The notes under the pieces are model-generated. The model saw only the letters and a program-made list of their open reading frames with translations, was not told where the DNA came from and ran no database searches. A program made the translations under genes and the position numbers. From positions 124,001 to 188,000 of the forward strand of contig NZ_CP162101.1 in NCBI RefSeq assembly GCF_040869035.1: 64,000 nt of DNA, read 5' to 3'. Positions 16,949-27,042 of the stretch are shown here, piece by piece (position 1 is the stretch's first letter; each line of letters opens with the position of its first letter). This DNA is from Vibrio sp. NTOU-M3 (GTDB lineage: Bacteria > Pseudomonadota > Gammaproteobacteria > Enterobacterales > Vibrionaceae).

Positions 16949-18994
16949 CTAAATCCAATTGGCAATCTTATCGAGAATCAAATCACTATCCGCTGGTTTC
17001 ACAATATAGTCATTCATACCCGAGCTCTGTATCTTTTCAATCGACTGTTCCGTTTTATCTCCGGTATGCCCTAGAATAGGGATCGAAGCATATTGCTCAC
17101 TTGAGTTTCGAATCCGTGACGTTGTTTCAATGCCATTTAAAGCGGGCATCTCAATGTCCATTAAGACAAGATCAGCGGGTTGTGCAGCCAACATTTCCAA
17201 GACTTCAATGCCATTCTTCGCTTGAACAACCTCAAAACCCTGCCTTTCTAGCAAAATCGAAGTGTAGGTACGAAGTGATTGGTTGTCGTCAGCAACAATA
17301 ATTCGCTTGCCGCCAATGCCTTTTTTCTCTGGCAATACATTTCGGTCAACGGAGGGTGACTCGAAAAAAAGTTCATCTAAAACTTCTTTACCTTTCAACA
17401 AAAAGCGATGCTTTTCGATAGGATACACCGTGAGATGGCGTTCAATTGCGTTATAGTACTGGCTATTTTCATCATAAAGATACACAAGCCGCGCCTCAGT
17501 AAAATGCAGCCTTTGTTCCAACTTATCAAAGTAGTTAGGTTCGGAAACCGCAGCATCGAGATCAATCATGATCAAGTCATATTCAAACTCGTATTCTTCA
17601 AATTTGGTTGCCGTCTCCAGAGAGATATTATTTAAGCGAAAACCTCGATAAAAGGAGAGCTCATTTAATAAACGCCCTACAGCATTCTGCTCACCGATAT
17701 AAAGTACGGACTTATCTTTTAATAAGTCTATTTTGATCGCCTCAACTTGCTTGGACTGATAATGAGGAAAACTTAAGGTAAATTTGGTCCATTCGCCAAC
17801 TTGTGATGAACAAGAGATATCACCACCAAGTGCTTTCATCACTTTACGACAAAACGGTAAACCTAAGCCATAACTACCCTCTTTGCCAAAGGTATAAAAG
17901 TCCTTAAAGATATGTTCTTTGATCGCGGGATCAATACCAACCCCGGTATCCGTTAGTATCAGCTCATTACCATCTTGAGTGGCCCTGAGCGTGATACTGA
18001 TTCGGAATGAATCTCCACTTTGGTAGTAAAACGCATTCTTCAATAAATTATATAGCGCATATTTAAGCAGCAAATCACTCCCTAGAAATTGGAAGTCTTC
18101 CATGACATCGAGTGTCACCTTTTCTTTATCTGCTGCTCGACGATACGAGAAGCTAGCCACCGCCTCTTCAACCACCTGCAATGCAGAATACTGCTTGAAT
18201 GTTCCTCTCGATATTCTGCTTTCATCGATTGAGGTAAGCAGTAGATCTATCGTCTCATTTCCATGCTCAATCACTTCATCGGCATCTGCAATTACATCTC
18301 GTGCCAACATCAATTCTTGATGAGACATTAAGTGGAATTCTTTTCGTCCATGGCTTGCTTGGGGTAACACGGAATTGAGTACTTCTAATGATGATTTAAG
18401 CGCTGCAAGGGGGTTACGCATTTCATGAGCAATCCCGGCACCAAATGATTTAGCAATAGAGGCCTTCGTTTCATGTTCGACTTGATTACGAAAATAGAAC
18501 AAATTGCCAAAAATATAAGTAAACAAAAATATAGGTACGTACGCCCATACCACATGACCAGCGATTTTTGTGTAGTCAAAACCATAGGCAAAGAGAAAGG
18601 CTAGTGCGATACAAACCAGCGCTTGTGCAAGCATCAAACGAGTTTGGTGAACCAGCAGGATATGCAAAAAGATAGATGCCATAAACGACATGACCCAAAC
18701 CGTTGACCAAGCGTTTTGAAACATCATAAAGGCAAAAAAGAACGGTAAACAAAAACCAATAACAAATAAGTACAAGAGGGGCATAAAACGTTGAATATGC
18801 TTCGGTAGCGCTTTCCGAAATGCGATCAAGGCAAATAAAACCGAACAAAACAGCCTCAATGCCAAGTTTTCATAGGGCTGAGGAAACAAATAAGCCCATA
18901 TATAGTAATACACCGGAAAGCCAAGTAGCCCCATCCAACCTACAAGGGTCAGATTGGGCTCCGCATATTGATAGACTTTGCGTACAGCTTCCAT
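16949..18994 (-). CDS. cqsS: CAI-1 receptor, hybrid sensor kinase CqsS
   Basis: This 681-residue protein has six hydrophobic segments in residues 1-165. A HisKA domain follows with the phospho-acceptor His190 in FGAGIAHEMRNPLAAL, then a HATPase domain (NLLKNA, TDTGVGI, GLGLPFC) and a C-terminal receiver with its aspartate in LVLMDIEMPALNG. Without ligand the family acts as a kinase feeding phosphate to LuxU/LuxO. Trp100 and Ser103 correspond to V. cholerae Trp104 and Ser107. The residue aligned with the specificity site Cys170 is Phe166, the V. harveyi-type residue. AGGAAG precedes the ATG. It follows sbcC on the same strand after 95 bases. Confidence 0.96.
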   Translation of the reverse strand: MEAVRKVYQYAEPNLTLVGWMGLLGFPVYYYIWAYLFPQPYENLALRLFCSVLFALIAFRKALPKHIQRFMPLLYLFVIGFCLPFFFAFMMFQNAWSTVWVMSFMASIFLHILLVHQTRLMLAQALVCIALAFLFAYGFDYTKIAGHVVWAYVPIFLFTYIFGNLFYFRNQVEHETKASIAKSFGAGIAHEMRNPLAALKSSLEVLNSVLPQASHGRKEFHLMSHQELMLARDVIADADEVIEHGNETIDLLLTSIDESRISRGTFKQYSALQVVEEAVASFSYRRAADKEKVTLDVMEDFQFLGSDLLLKYALYNLLKNAFYYQSGDSFRISITLRATQDGNELILTDTGVGIDPAIKEHIFKDFYTFGKEGSYGLGLPFCRKVMKALGGDISCSSQVGEWTKFTLSFPHYQSKQVEAIKIDLLKDKSVLYIGEQNAVGRLLNELSFYRGFRLNNISLETATKFEEYEFEYDLIMIDLDAAVSEPNYFDKLEQRLHFTEARLVYLYDENSQYYNAIERHLTVYPIEKHRFLLKGKEVLDELFFESPSVDRNVLPEKKGIGGKRIIVADDNQSLRTYTSILLERQGFEVVQAKNGIEVLEMLAAQPADLVLMDIEMPALNGIETTSRIRNSSEQYASIPILGHTGDKTEQSIEKIQSSGMNDYIVKPADSDLILDKIANWI

Positions 18995-19089
18995 TCGACT
19001 TCCTAAACCAACGTATATTTTATTATTCTACTTTAAGGATTAGCACAACTTTATGTACCACCCCAAATACCCTGCCTAACTAGTTTTTA

Positions 19090-22000
19090 CTAGCTAACGA
19101 CTTTCACTCGGCTTCCAACTCGACTGGCTTCAATATCAACACGCAGTGACATCTGTTCTTTTAACTCACTGACATGAGAAATCACGCCGATCGTTCGTCC
19201 ACCTTGCTGGAGATCGATTAAGGTTTGGATTGCCAAATCCAACGATTCTGGGTCAAGACTACCAAAGCCTTCATCAATAAACAGTGTGTCCAGTCGAATT
19301 CCGCCACTGTATGACTGAACCACATCCGAAAGCCCTAACGCTAACGATAATGCCGCCATAAACGATTCACCGCCAGATAAGGTCGCAACATCTCTCAACT
19401 TGCCGGTGTAGCCATCTTCCACCATCAAATCAAGCCCTGAGCCTGCATTACCTTTTGCACGTTCTTCCTTACGACGAAGCTCGTATCGCCCTTTGCTCAT
19501 GATCCGCAAACGTTGAGAGGCCTGAATAAGCACATCATCCAACAACACACCAAGAACAAAGCGGTGTAAGCTCACTTTTGCCCCAGTTTTACCATTTGCG
19601 ATATCACTTAAAGTGCCGATCACTTGGTACTCTTTTTCAAGAGCCTCGTTTTGCGCATAAAGGGCCACTAATCTCTTTTGCACTTCTTGGATACGATCTA
19701 ATACAGACTTAGCCTCAGAATAAGCGTTCAGCGCCTGTTGGTGAGCAATATTGGCTTGCTCTCTTACTTGTGACAACATCTCGACTTCAGGCTTTGAAGC
19801 GCCTTCAAGTGTTTTCTGTAGCGTTTCAATTGAGCCTCGTAGACTGGCAGACTTCTCATCATACGTTTGTATCTCGACATCTAGAAGCGCCAGTGTCTGC
19901 GGATCTAACTTGGCGGCAAGATAGGCTTGCTCATCTGCAAACGGGCTGCTCGAAAGCGCTTCTAACCAGAGTCGCTGAGCCTCTTCTACTTCAGTTTGAG
20001 TCCGATTTAATTGCTTACTCAGTTCATCACATGTTGCTTGCAGCTCAATCGTTTTCTGTTTTCCCTGCTCAGCATGTGCTTTCGTCGTTTGTTCAGTGTC
20101 GAGATATTGCTTAACCAAATGCTCTGTTTGTGCAATGGCGACCGTAACCTCTTCCTGCTTCTGATACTGTGCTGGGATCCCTTTTGAATAAGTGTCGACT
20201 TCCGCCAACTGTCGCGCTAGTAACACATTCGCATCATTTAATTGTTGTGTTTTTTCATCTAATTCACTCTTCACTTTGGTGAACTGACTTTCAAGTTGCA
20301 CAAGTTGTTGGCTAGTCTGCTCAGGGTCAAGGCGACGTAGCTGAGCTAACTCATTGTCTAAAATCGATAATTGCGCTGCAACTTGTTCTTTCTTCTCTAT
20401 TGCTCTTTCACCAAGCTGGAGCAAAATGCTGTCTAGCGATTGCTGGGTTTTCGCCACCACCAGCATGCCTTTTTGAACTCGGGCACTGACGGTATCGAGT
20501 TGCTCTTGATGCTTTTGTTGTTCTAAACGCGCTTGTTCAACGTCTTTTTTTGTGACTTCTTCAGAGGTAAAACGAGCTGGATTTGGGTGCTCACAACTGC
20601 CACAAACAGGACATGGTTCCCCTAGTTCAAGGCGTTTTGCAAGTTGAGCAGCCTGAGTGCTATGCCAATGAAACTCGATACGATCTGCCGTTTCTTTCGC
20701 CTTGGCAACAAGATGTTGGGCTTGCATTTGCTCTTGTTCAAGCTGCTTTAAAAGCAATTGTTGCTTCTCAAGCGCAGTTTCAGTTTCTGCTTTTTGAACA
20801 ACAAGCGTTAGTTGGCTGTTGATGGCATCAAGTTGCTGCTGCTTCAGCGGAATAGTAGCGTAAGCATCTTTTACCGACTCGAACTCACTGCGTTTTTCAG
20901 TAAGACTTTTCTCCAAGCTTTGATGCGTTCTATCTAACGCCGACTTCTCAGTACTCAATTGAGAAATGTGTTGGTTGCTTTTAGCCACCATTTGCTCGGA
21001 TTTCGCCAACTCAGCAAACTTTCCTGAGATTTCCTTTAATGTGTATAGCTGCTGATTGAGCTCAGGTACTTGTTTGGCTTGCTCTGCTGCATGGAGCCAA
21101 GCATTATTGCTTACTTCAAGTTGTTGAGTGGCAGCTTCAAGCGTGACTTTGGTTTTACATACTTGTTCAGAGACATGCTTGGCTTCTTGATTGGTTTGTT
21201 GCAACCGAGCATGTGCGACATTCAGAGCGATTGCTGCTGACGCATTTTCTCGTTGCACTTTGTTTTGAGCATGGGCCTCATGCTGTGCCAAATGCGTTGT
21301 TTGCTGGGCAAGCATCTGCTCTAGGTTGTCAAACTTACTAATCAGCTCTACCGCCTGTTTCTCATTCGCCTGTGCTTGCTCTAGCTCTTTTTGCGTCTTT
21401 ACTAGTTCTTTTTCTGCTAATTCACATTGTGGGAGTTGTTGCTGGTGTAATGCATGCAGCGCTTCTTCACTGTCCACATTCACGACATCTAATACGCCTT
21501 TAATTTGGTTATCAAACTCGTCTTTCGCTTTGCGAATGCCCGCTGCACGGTCAAACAATGCCCGCTCAATAGCAACATAAATGTGTGTTGCAAAAAGTTG
21601 CCCAAAAATCTGTTCACGCTCCTTGGAATTTGCGATGAGCAGTTCACGGAACTTTCCTTGAGGCAACACCATCACTTGCCGAAATTGCTTAACGTCTAAA
21701 CCAATTAACTCGACGATCGCCTTCGCAACGGGGGTGGGTTTATTTGCAATTAACTCTTCGTCTTGATGGTCGATACAAAACAACGTTGCTGAGTGGGTTC
21801 TTTTAGTTGTTCCCTCACCCCGTTTTTTGGGGATCTGCTGCTCTGGGCTACGTTCAATGCGATAGTGTTTCTCACCCAACGCAAACTCAAAAATGACCTC
21901 CGTCATCAACTCCGCTTTCGCATGGTCACAACGCATCTGGTCGCCCGTACGTTCACTACCAGTAGTTTCACCGTATAAAGCAAAACAAATGGCATCAAGA

Positions 22001-22131
22001 ATTGTACTTTTCCCAGAACCAGTAGGCCCATTGATCAAGAATAAAGGTGCCGAGCCAAGCAATGTAAAGTCAATAACTTCACGCTCCGCGAATGGACCAA
22101 AAGCTTGAACGGTTAATTTGATTGGCTTCAT
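19090..22131 (-). CDS. sbcC: Exonuclease SbcCD, ATPase subunit SbcC
   Basis: This 1013-residue SMC/Rad50-like protein has a Walker A motif GPTGSGKST near residue 36. Two long Gln/Glu/Leu-rich coiled-coil arms flank a zinc hook (CPVCGSC near residue 500). Near the end are the ABC signature LSGGESF and the Walker B segment DTLFIDEGFGSLD. With SbcD it cleaves hairpins and palindromes and processes blocked DNA ends. Its ATG overlaps the sbcD stop by one base (TAATG), so the two are translationally coupled. Confidence 0.95.
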   Translation of the reverse strand: MKPIKLTVQAFGPFAEREVIDFTLLGSAPLFLINGPTGSGKSTILDAICFALYGETTGSERTGDQMRCDHAKAELMTEVIFEFALGEKHYRIERSPEQQIPKKRGEGTTKRTHSATLFCIDHQDEELIANKPTPVAKAIVELIGLDVKQFRQVMVLPQGKFRELLIANSKEREQIFGQLFATHIYVAIERALFDRAAGIRKAKDEFDNQIKGVLDVVNVDSEEALHALHQQQLPQCELAEKELVKTQKELEQAQANEKQAVELISKFDNLEQMLAQQTTHLAQHEAHAQNKVQRENASAAIALNVAHARLQQTNQEAKHVSEQVCKTKVTLEAATQQLEVSNNAWLHAAEQAKQVPELNQQLYTLKEISGKFAELAKSEQMVAKSNQHISQLSTEKSALDRTHQSLEKSLTEKRSEFESVKDAYATIPLKQQQLDAINSQLTLVVQKAETETALEKQQLLLKQLEQEQMQAQHLVAKAKETADRIEFHWHSTQAAQLAKRLELGEPCPVCGSCEHPNPARFTSEEVTKKDVEQARLEQQKHQEQLDTVSARVQKGMLVVAKTQQSLDSILLQLGERAIEKKEQVAAQLSILDNELAQLRRLDPEQTSQQLVQLESQFTKVKSELDEKTQQLNDANVLLARQLAEVDTYSKGIPAQYQKQEEVTVAIAQTEHLVKQYLDTEQTTKAHAEQGKQKTIELQATCDELSKQLNRTQTEVEEAQRLWLEALSSSPFADEQAYLAAKLDPQTLALLDVEIQTYDEKSASLRGSIETLQKTLEGASKPEVEMLSQVREQANIAHQQALNAYSEAKSVLDRIQEVQKRLVALYAQNEALEKEYQVIGTLSDIANGKTGAKVSLHRFVLGVLLDDVLIQASQRLRIMSKGRYELRRKEERAKGNAGSGLDLMVEDGYTGKLRDVATLSGGESFMAALSLALGLSDVVQSYSGGIRLDTLFIDEGFGSLDPESLDLAIQTLIDLQQGGRTIGVISHVSELKEQMSLRVDIEASRVGSRVKVVS

Positions 22132-23276
22132 TATGCGTTCTCTTGCTTGCGGGTTAGTTGACCAATGATCTCATTCATGGCCGCTTCTTGAGCTTCTGTT
22201 AACGCTTCTTGCTTTGCTTCGGTGAAAAAATCCTTAAACATATCCATTTCACTTCTTGCCAACTGCGCTTTACCCATCTCTTGTTCAACCCCAATTAACA
22301 TGCCGGGTTTCTCTAGGTGGAGCACATTCGGATACGATTTCCTCAGCTTCTCCATCGGGTCCAAGATGGCATGTTTATCTGTTAGACGAGCCAATATGTA
22401 ATCGTGACTATTAGGATCTTTTTGCCCTTGTTCGATAATGTTATGAAGCTCTCCCTCAATAATGCGCATTTGGTGAGGAGCCACCAAATCGATATGAGTG
22501 GCAGATTTAAAACCAGACTTATCCAACTCAACTAACGTCATCCCTTTCTTTTGATGTTGTTCAGAGAAGCTGTATTTCATGAGTGAGCCGGAATAACGGA
22601 TGTAGTCTTCACCTTTTTTCTGAGGTTGATGCAAATGCCCAAGCGCCACATAATCAAATGGCAGAAAGTGCTCATGACTCACCCTATCAGAACCACCAAT
22701 CGACAACGGACGCTCAGATTCAGAATCGATGGCCCCATCGACAAAACAATGACTAATAAGGACATTTTTCTGATCAGAAGAAAAATGTTCGGTGATCTCA
22801 TCGACTAACTGCTTATGCGCTTCGTCATGGGTAGAAACTGGCGTTTGATAGGCATGACGTACCAATTCAGGGTCGTTATATGGCATACCCCAAAAGGCCA
22901 CGTCACCGGCTTGTTGGGACGTGATGATTACCGGCTGACGCATATCTTCAAATGTACTCAGTATGTGTAAACCTGCCCCCGACATCTGACGGGAAGCAAA
23001 CCCTAATCGCTGAGCACCATCGTGATTTCCTGGGATAAGAATGACAGGGACATTGAGTTCGTTACACGTTCGGTTGATAAAGTCGTTCAACACTTCTATC
23101 GCAGCCGTAGGAGGAACAGAACGATCGTAAATGTCACCAGCAACCACTACAGCATCAACATCATTGTGACTTAGGTACGCAATGATTTGATTTAAAACAG
23201 CTTGCTGATCTTTAAGAAGAGATACGTTGTGAAATTGACGGCCAAGATGCCAGTCCGAAGTGTGAAGGAACTTCAT
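22131..23276 (-). CDS. sbcD: Exonuclease SbcCD, nuclease subunit SbcD
   Basis: This 381-residue Mre11-type metallophosphoesterase is the nuclease half of SbcCD. The start at 23276 gives the canonical N-terminus MKFLHTSDWHLGRQF; an upstream in-frame start at 23354 would add 26 atypical residues overlapping the fabH terminator. Phosphoesterase motifs are DWHLG, VAGDIYDRS near residue 50, IPGNHDG near 80, and the C-terminal YVALGHLHQPQ. It is the first gene of the sbcD-sbcC pair. Confidence 0.94.
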   Translation of the reverse strand: MKFLHTSDWHLGRQFHNVSLLKDQQAVLNQIIAYLSHNDVDAVVVAGDIYDRSVPPTAAIEVLNDFINRTCNELNVPVILIPGNHDGAQRLGFASRQMSGAGLHILSTFEDMRQPVIITSQQAGDVAFWGMPYNDPELVRHAYQTPVSTHDEAHKQLVDEITEHFSSDQKNVLISHCFVDGAIDSESERPLSIGGSDRVSHEHFLPFDYVALGHLHQPQKKGEDYIRYSGSLMKYSFSEQHQKKGMTLVELDKSGFKSATHIDLVAPHQMRIIEGELHNIIEQGQKDPNSHDYILARLTDKHAILDPMEKLRKSYPNVLHLEKPGMLIGVEQEMGKAQLARSEMDMFKDFFTEAKQEALTEAQEAAMNEIIGQLTRKQENA

Positions 23277-23343
23277 TAACGCCCTGTGAAATCCATATTC
23301 GATTGACGCTAATGATACCATTGAGTGCCAAATGTTATAAACG

Positions 23344-23372
23344 AAAACTGCCACAAAAAACGTGGCAGTTTT
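23344..23372. terminator. Bidirectional rho-independent terminator after fabH
   Basis: Arms AAAACTGCCAC and GTGGCAGTTTT are perfectly complementary with a seven-base loop. It lies just after the fabH stop, separating fabH from sbcD on the minus strand. Confidence 0.85.
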
Positions 23373-23390
23373 TACTCATTACAATCTGAA

Positions 23391-24476
23391 TTATTCCGCT
23401 CGGCTTTTACAGTGCGCGATTGCGTGTTCCAGTAGCTCTAGTGCTGTATTGTCGCATGTTGGTAGTGTTGCATCACTCTTGCCAATTGGCGTCACACGCT
23501 CACCCCATTTAATATGGCCAGCACCCCATGTTAATCCGGCGCCAAATGCCGCAAGTAAAAGGTTATCTCCGGCTTTTACTCGCCCTTGCTCTAACGCTTC
23601 ACATAGCGCAATTGGCACGGTTGCCGCTGAGGTATTGCCGTAATTGTGAATATTCACAAAGGCTTTTTCTTGCTCAATACCTGACAGATCACACAGTGTT
23701 TGGATAATGCGAATATTAGCTTGATGTGGAATCACTACATCGACATTTTCAGTTGAGAGGTTGCTTCGAGTTAGCACACTGTGTGCTGCTGCCCCCATAC
23801 CTTTTACTGCTCGTTTAAAGATTTCTTTACCGACGAAATTAAAGTCCCAGTAGCCGTTATCAGCCGCAAATCGATCCATGCAGGTACCGAATTTCGGCAC
23901 TGCAAGAATATCTCGCCCTGCTGAGTCACAACCAAGTTGAGCGTGTTGTAAACCGACTTGTTTCTCAGTTTTTGAAAGCACGACAGCACCTGCACCATCA
24001 CCAAACAACACGGCGGTGTCACGCTTTGTCCAGTCAATGTAAAACGACAGTCTTTCCGCACCTACAACGATAGCATTGCGGTAATTGCCCGCTTGGATTA
24101 AACGAGTGGCCGTTTCCAAACCGTATACAAAACCTGTACAGGCAGCATTGAGATCAAATGCTGTAGCCGTTTTTAACCCGAGGTTTTGCGATACTTTAGA
24201 TGCAATATTTGGAATCAAGGAATCTGGTGAGCAAGTTGCAATGATCACCAAATCAATATCTTCAGCGGCTAAACCTGCGCAAGCCAATGCATGCTGAGCG
24301 GCAACTGTTGCCATGTCAGAGGTGTTCACATGGCTGATACGACGATTTTCAATTCCAGTACGTGTTTTTATCCACTCATCTGAAGTATCAATGAACGTGC
24401 TTAGGTCATCATTCGACAGCGTTGCAGGTGGTAAGCATTTCCCCCACCCGGTAATTTCGGCATAAAAGTTAGACAT
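23391..24476 (-). CDS. fabH: 3-oxoacyl-ACP synthase III (KAS III, FabH-type)
   Basis: This 361-residue thiolase-fold enzyme starts fatty-acid elongation by condensing acyl-CoA with malonyl-ACP. The active-site Cys is in [13 protein letters not shown] near residue 115. The catalytic His is in IPHQANIRI near 250, and the Asn in [11 protein letters not shown] near 285. Vibrios usually carry another fabH in the main fatty-acid cluster on chromosome I, so this is probably the second copy (FabH2 type), which may prefer longer acyl primers. It is divergent from trxC. Confidence 0.92.
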   Translation of the reverse strand: MSNFYAEITGWGKCLPPATLSNDDLSTFIDTSDEWIKTRTGIENRRISHVNTSDMATVAAQHALACAGLAAEDIDLVIIATCSPDSLIPNIASKVSQNLGLKTATAFDLNAACTGFVYGLETATRLIQAGNYRNAIVVGAERLSFYIDWTKRDTAVLFGDGAGAVVLSKTEKQVGLQHAQLGCDSAGRDILAVPKFGTCMDRFAADNGYWDFNFVGKEIFKRAVKGMGAAAHSVLTRSNLSTENVDVVIPHQANIRIIQTLCDLSGIEQEKAFVNIHNYGNTSAATVPIALCEALEQGRVKAGDNLLLAAFGAGLTWGAGHIKWGERVTPIGKSDATLPTCDNTALELLEHAIAHCKSRAE

Positions 24477-24631
24477 TGCGGACCTTTTGTTATTTTTTCG
24501 CTATGGATTGAGTATAACGACCCAAACTACCGAGTGTCATCCTATTGAAATTAATAATCTAAACCTTATCTTGTAAGAAAGCCCTGAAAAACTCGTTCTT
24601 AAATTGAGTTACATTATAAGAGAGAAAAGTC

Positions 24632-25066
24632 ATGTCTACATTTAACACCCGTTGTCCTTCTTGTTCAGGACTGAACCGAGTTCCTTTAGAAAGAGTATCG
24701 GACCTTCCCAAATGTGGTAAGTGTCAATCAGAGCTGCTTGATGGCGCGCCCGTCGAAGGTACCGATTTAAACTTCGATGCGATATTAAATAGCGACCAAC
24801 CTGTGGTTGTTGATTTCTGGGCACCATGGTGTAACCCATGTGTTGGGTTTGCCCCAGTATTTGCTGATGTGGCTGTAGAACAAAAACAGAAAGTACGATT
24901 CGTAAAAGTTGATACCGAAACACAACAAAACCTTGCTATGAAATATCAAATTAGAAGCATTCCAACCGTTATGGTTTTCAAAGGCGGTGAAAGAGTCGAT
25001 ATAATTAACGGCGCTCTTCCTAAAAGCCAGTTCCAGCAATGGTTAAACGCGGCTATAAGCAAATAG
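24632..25066 (+). CDS. trxC: Thioredoxin 2 (TrxC) with zinc-finger N-terminus
   Basis: This 144-residue protein reduces cytosolic disulfides. The N-terminal 35 residues hold two Cys pairs (CPSC and CGKC) that bind zinc in thioredoxin 2. The thioredoxin fold follows, with the active site in FWAPWCNPC near residue 65 and the cis-Pro loop RSIPTVMVFKGG near 108. The active-site dipeptide is Asn-Pro where most thioredoxins have Gly-Pro. AGAGA before the ATG serves as ribosome site. A terminator follows at 25082. Confidence 0.94.
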   Translation: MSTFNTRCPSCSGLNRVPLERVSDLPKCGKCQSELLDGAPVEGTDLNFDAILNSDQPVVVDFWAPWCNPCVGFAPVFADVAVEQKQKVRFVKVDTETQQNLAMKYQIRSIPTVMVFKGGERVDIINGALPKSQFQQWLNAAISK

Positions 25067-25081
25067 TACACTCAAATAAAT

Positions 25082-25109
25082 GCCGCCATTTGATGCATAA
25101 ATCGGCGGC
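25082..25109 (+). terminator. Rho-independent terminator of trxC
   Basis: Arms GCCGCC and GGCGGC enclose 16 bases, with further AT pairing inside, followed by TTTTG. Confidence 0.75.
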
Positions 25110-25254
25110 TTTTGTATCTATTTATACACCACTGACGTCAATAAATATTATTTGTCGTTAAGCTCAATAATTTTCGTTGTACTTCACCCGCAATCCCCTC
25201 CATAGTCGCGCCAAATTCTGATTACTTTTCTACCAATACATTGAGGCGACGACG

Positions 25255-26418
25255 TTGGAAAATACCTTCTCTCCTGAACCTGTGAAAGCTCGTATCACCG
25301 TGCCAGTTATTGCATTAGCACTTTATGCCGTTGCATCTGGTTATCTGATGAGCTTAATTCCGTTGATGCTTCCGCATTACGGGTTGGAGAGTAGTTTAGC
25401 CAGCTGGCTTGCTAGTGTTTTTTATGCAGGTTTGTTAGTTGGCGCCGTCATCATTGAACCGCTCGTCACTCGTGTCGGCCACCGCAATGCTTTTGTCTAT
25501 TGCTTAACAGCTTTCATCTTAACCATCATCGCATTGCCAATTTTTACGAATGCTACACTTTGGCTCAGCGCGCGATTCATTGCCGGTATTGCCGTTGCTG
25601 GGGTATTTGTCATTGTTGAGTCTTGGCTCTTACATGGTGATGAAACTTCTCGCGCCAAACGTCTAGGTTTATATATGGGTTCCCTTTATGGAGGCAGCTC
25701 ACTAGGGCAACTCGGCATCGGTTTGCTAGGCATTGAAGGTGGCGTGCCATTCATCGCTATTTTCACTTTGCTTCTGATGGCAATTGTCGTACTTCTATTT
25801 GGCGAGTCCGATCAACCTGAAAGCCAACACAGCATTCCTTTGTCTTTAAAACAAATTGGGAAGTTAAACCACGCTGCAATTATTGGTTGTATTGTTTCTG
25901 GCCTCACACTGGGCGCTATTTATGGTCTGATGCCTCTTGAGCTGGATAACCGAGGAATCCAACATCAGGATTTAGGCAGCTTAATGGCTTTAATCATTCT
26001 TGGTGGCATGGCGGTTCAACCTATCGTCCCATGGTTATCTAAGTACTTAGGCAGAACATTACTGATGGCTCTATTTTGTATGTTAGGGGTAGCCGCTATC
26101 GCTTTGACCAGCGCTTTCTCAGATTTGCGCGTGTTGGGGCTTGGCCTGTTCATACTTGGTATGGCGACATTCGCCATCTACCCTGTAGCTATCAACCTTG
26201 GTTGCGATAAGTTAGATGCAAGCTACATCGTCTCTGCAACTCAAGTAATGCTGTTTAGCTACAGTGTCGGCTCTGTTGCTGGCCCTGTTGCCGCAGACTG
26301 GTTTATGGCAGACAACCACGGCTTAATGCGATATCTGTTCGCGACATTGCTAGCAACGTGCATCTATATGTTACTTGCAAGCGTGAAAAGCAAACGCCAA
26401 GCCATGGCAGGAGAATAA
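25255..26418 (+). CDS. Major facilitator superfamily transporter
   Basis: This 387-residue membrane protein has about twelve hydrophobic segments and resembles the YcaD/YfkF type of MFS carrier. It has the MFS loop sequence RVGHRNAFV near residue 75 and an AGVFVIVESWLLHG segment typical of the YcaD group. Translation starts at TTG 25255 with GAGG eight bases upstream; the first ATG would delete helix 1. The substrate is unknown. A strong terminator follows immediately. Confidence 0.85.
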   Translation: MENTFSPEPVKARITVPVIALALYAVASGYLMSLIPLMLPHYGLESSLASWLASVFYAGLLVGAVIIEPLVTRVGHRNAFVYCLTAFILTIIALPIFTNATLWLSARFIAGIAVAGVFVIVESWLLHGDETSRAKRLGLYMGSLYGGSSLGQLGIGLLGIEGGVPFIAIFTLLLMAIVVLLFGESDQPESQHSIPLSLKQIGKLNHAAIIGCIVSGLTLGAIYGLMPLELDNRGIQHQDLGSLMALIILGGMAVQPIVPWLSKYLGRTLLMALFCMLGVAAIALTSAFSDLRVLGLGLFILGMATFAIYPVAINLGCDKLDASYIVSATQVMLFSYSVGSVAGPVAADWFMADNHGLMRYLFATLLATCIYMLLASVKSKRQAMAGE

Positions 26419-26422
26419 ACAA

Positions 26423-26440
26423 GGGGCCATACTAGGCCCC
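26423..26440 (+). terminator. Rho-independent terminator of the MFS gene
   Basis: GGGGCC and GGCCCC arms with a six-base loop, followed by TTTTTCTTTTT. It overlaps the end of the convergent ygbA-like gene. Confidence 0.88.
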
Positions 26441-26851
26441 TTTTTCTTTTTGCTTTCTTAAATAACGATTTGACACATTACTACTCGGCTGCTCTGGTAC
26501 CTTCCTCTTTTCATGAATTAAATGGCGAATAGCAAGGATGGGATGTGGTAGTAACATTCTGGGGCCTGAATATCGCATAACTAGCCGCATTTGCTCCTTC
26601 GGCTCAGGCTTATAACAATGAATTGGGCATTGATTGCACGTTGGTTTATTTTGGCCATAAGGACACCGATCAAGTCGCATTTCTGCATAATCCAACAGGC
26701 TTTCACACGTTTCACACAGTTCGTCACGACCCTCATGTTCAGTATGATGAGCATGACAATAGATCTTCACCATCGCCGTCACAGTCTTAAATTCTGTTAG
26801 CAATGCTCCCTGTAATATCATCGAACTCTTTTTGTCCATATTCTGCGCCAA
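26432..26851 (-). CDS. ygbA: YgbA-like protein (nitrous-oxide-stimulated promoter family)
   Basis: This 139-residue protein is rich in Cys and His in its middle part (CHAHHTEHEGRDELCETCESLL, CPYGQNKPTCNQCPIHCYKP), consistent with the YgbA_NO family. In E. coli the homologue is induced by nitric oxide under NsrR and helps growth after nitrosative stress. The Cys cluster suggests metal or iron-sulfur binding. Start choice is uncertain: TTG 26851 or ATG 26839, neither with a strong ribosome site. I did not see a clear NsrR site upstream. Confidence 0.8.
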   Translation of the reverse strand: MAQNMDKKSSMILQGALLTEFKTVTAMVKIYCHAHHTEHEGRDELCETCESLLDYAEMRLDRCPYGQNKPTCNQCPIHCYKPEPKEQMRLVMRYSGPRMLLPHPILAIRHLIHEKRKVPEQPSSNVSNRYLRKQKEKGA

Positions 26852-27042
26852 TCGAAATCAATAATTAAAGTCTAGAAGCCCAACTCATTCAGCACTTTGA
26901 TTTAGATTGGAAAAAACAACAATTAAAACCAACTGATGACAATATGACCAAGTCCTTCGTTTATTGCATAACAATCGGTTACAATACCCGCAACTATAAC
27001 GATAAAAATAACAATTATACTTAGCAAATCAGGGGAAGTGGG

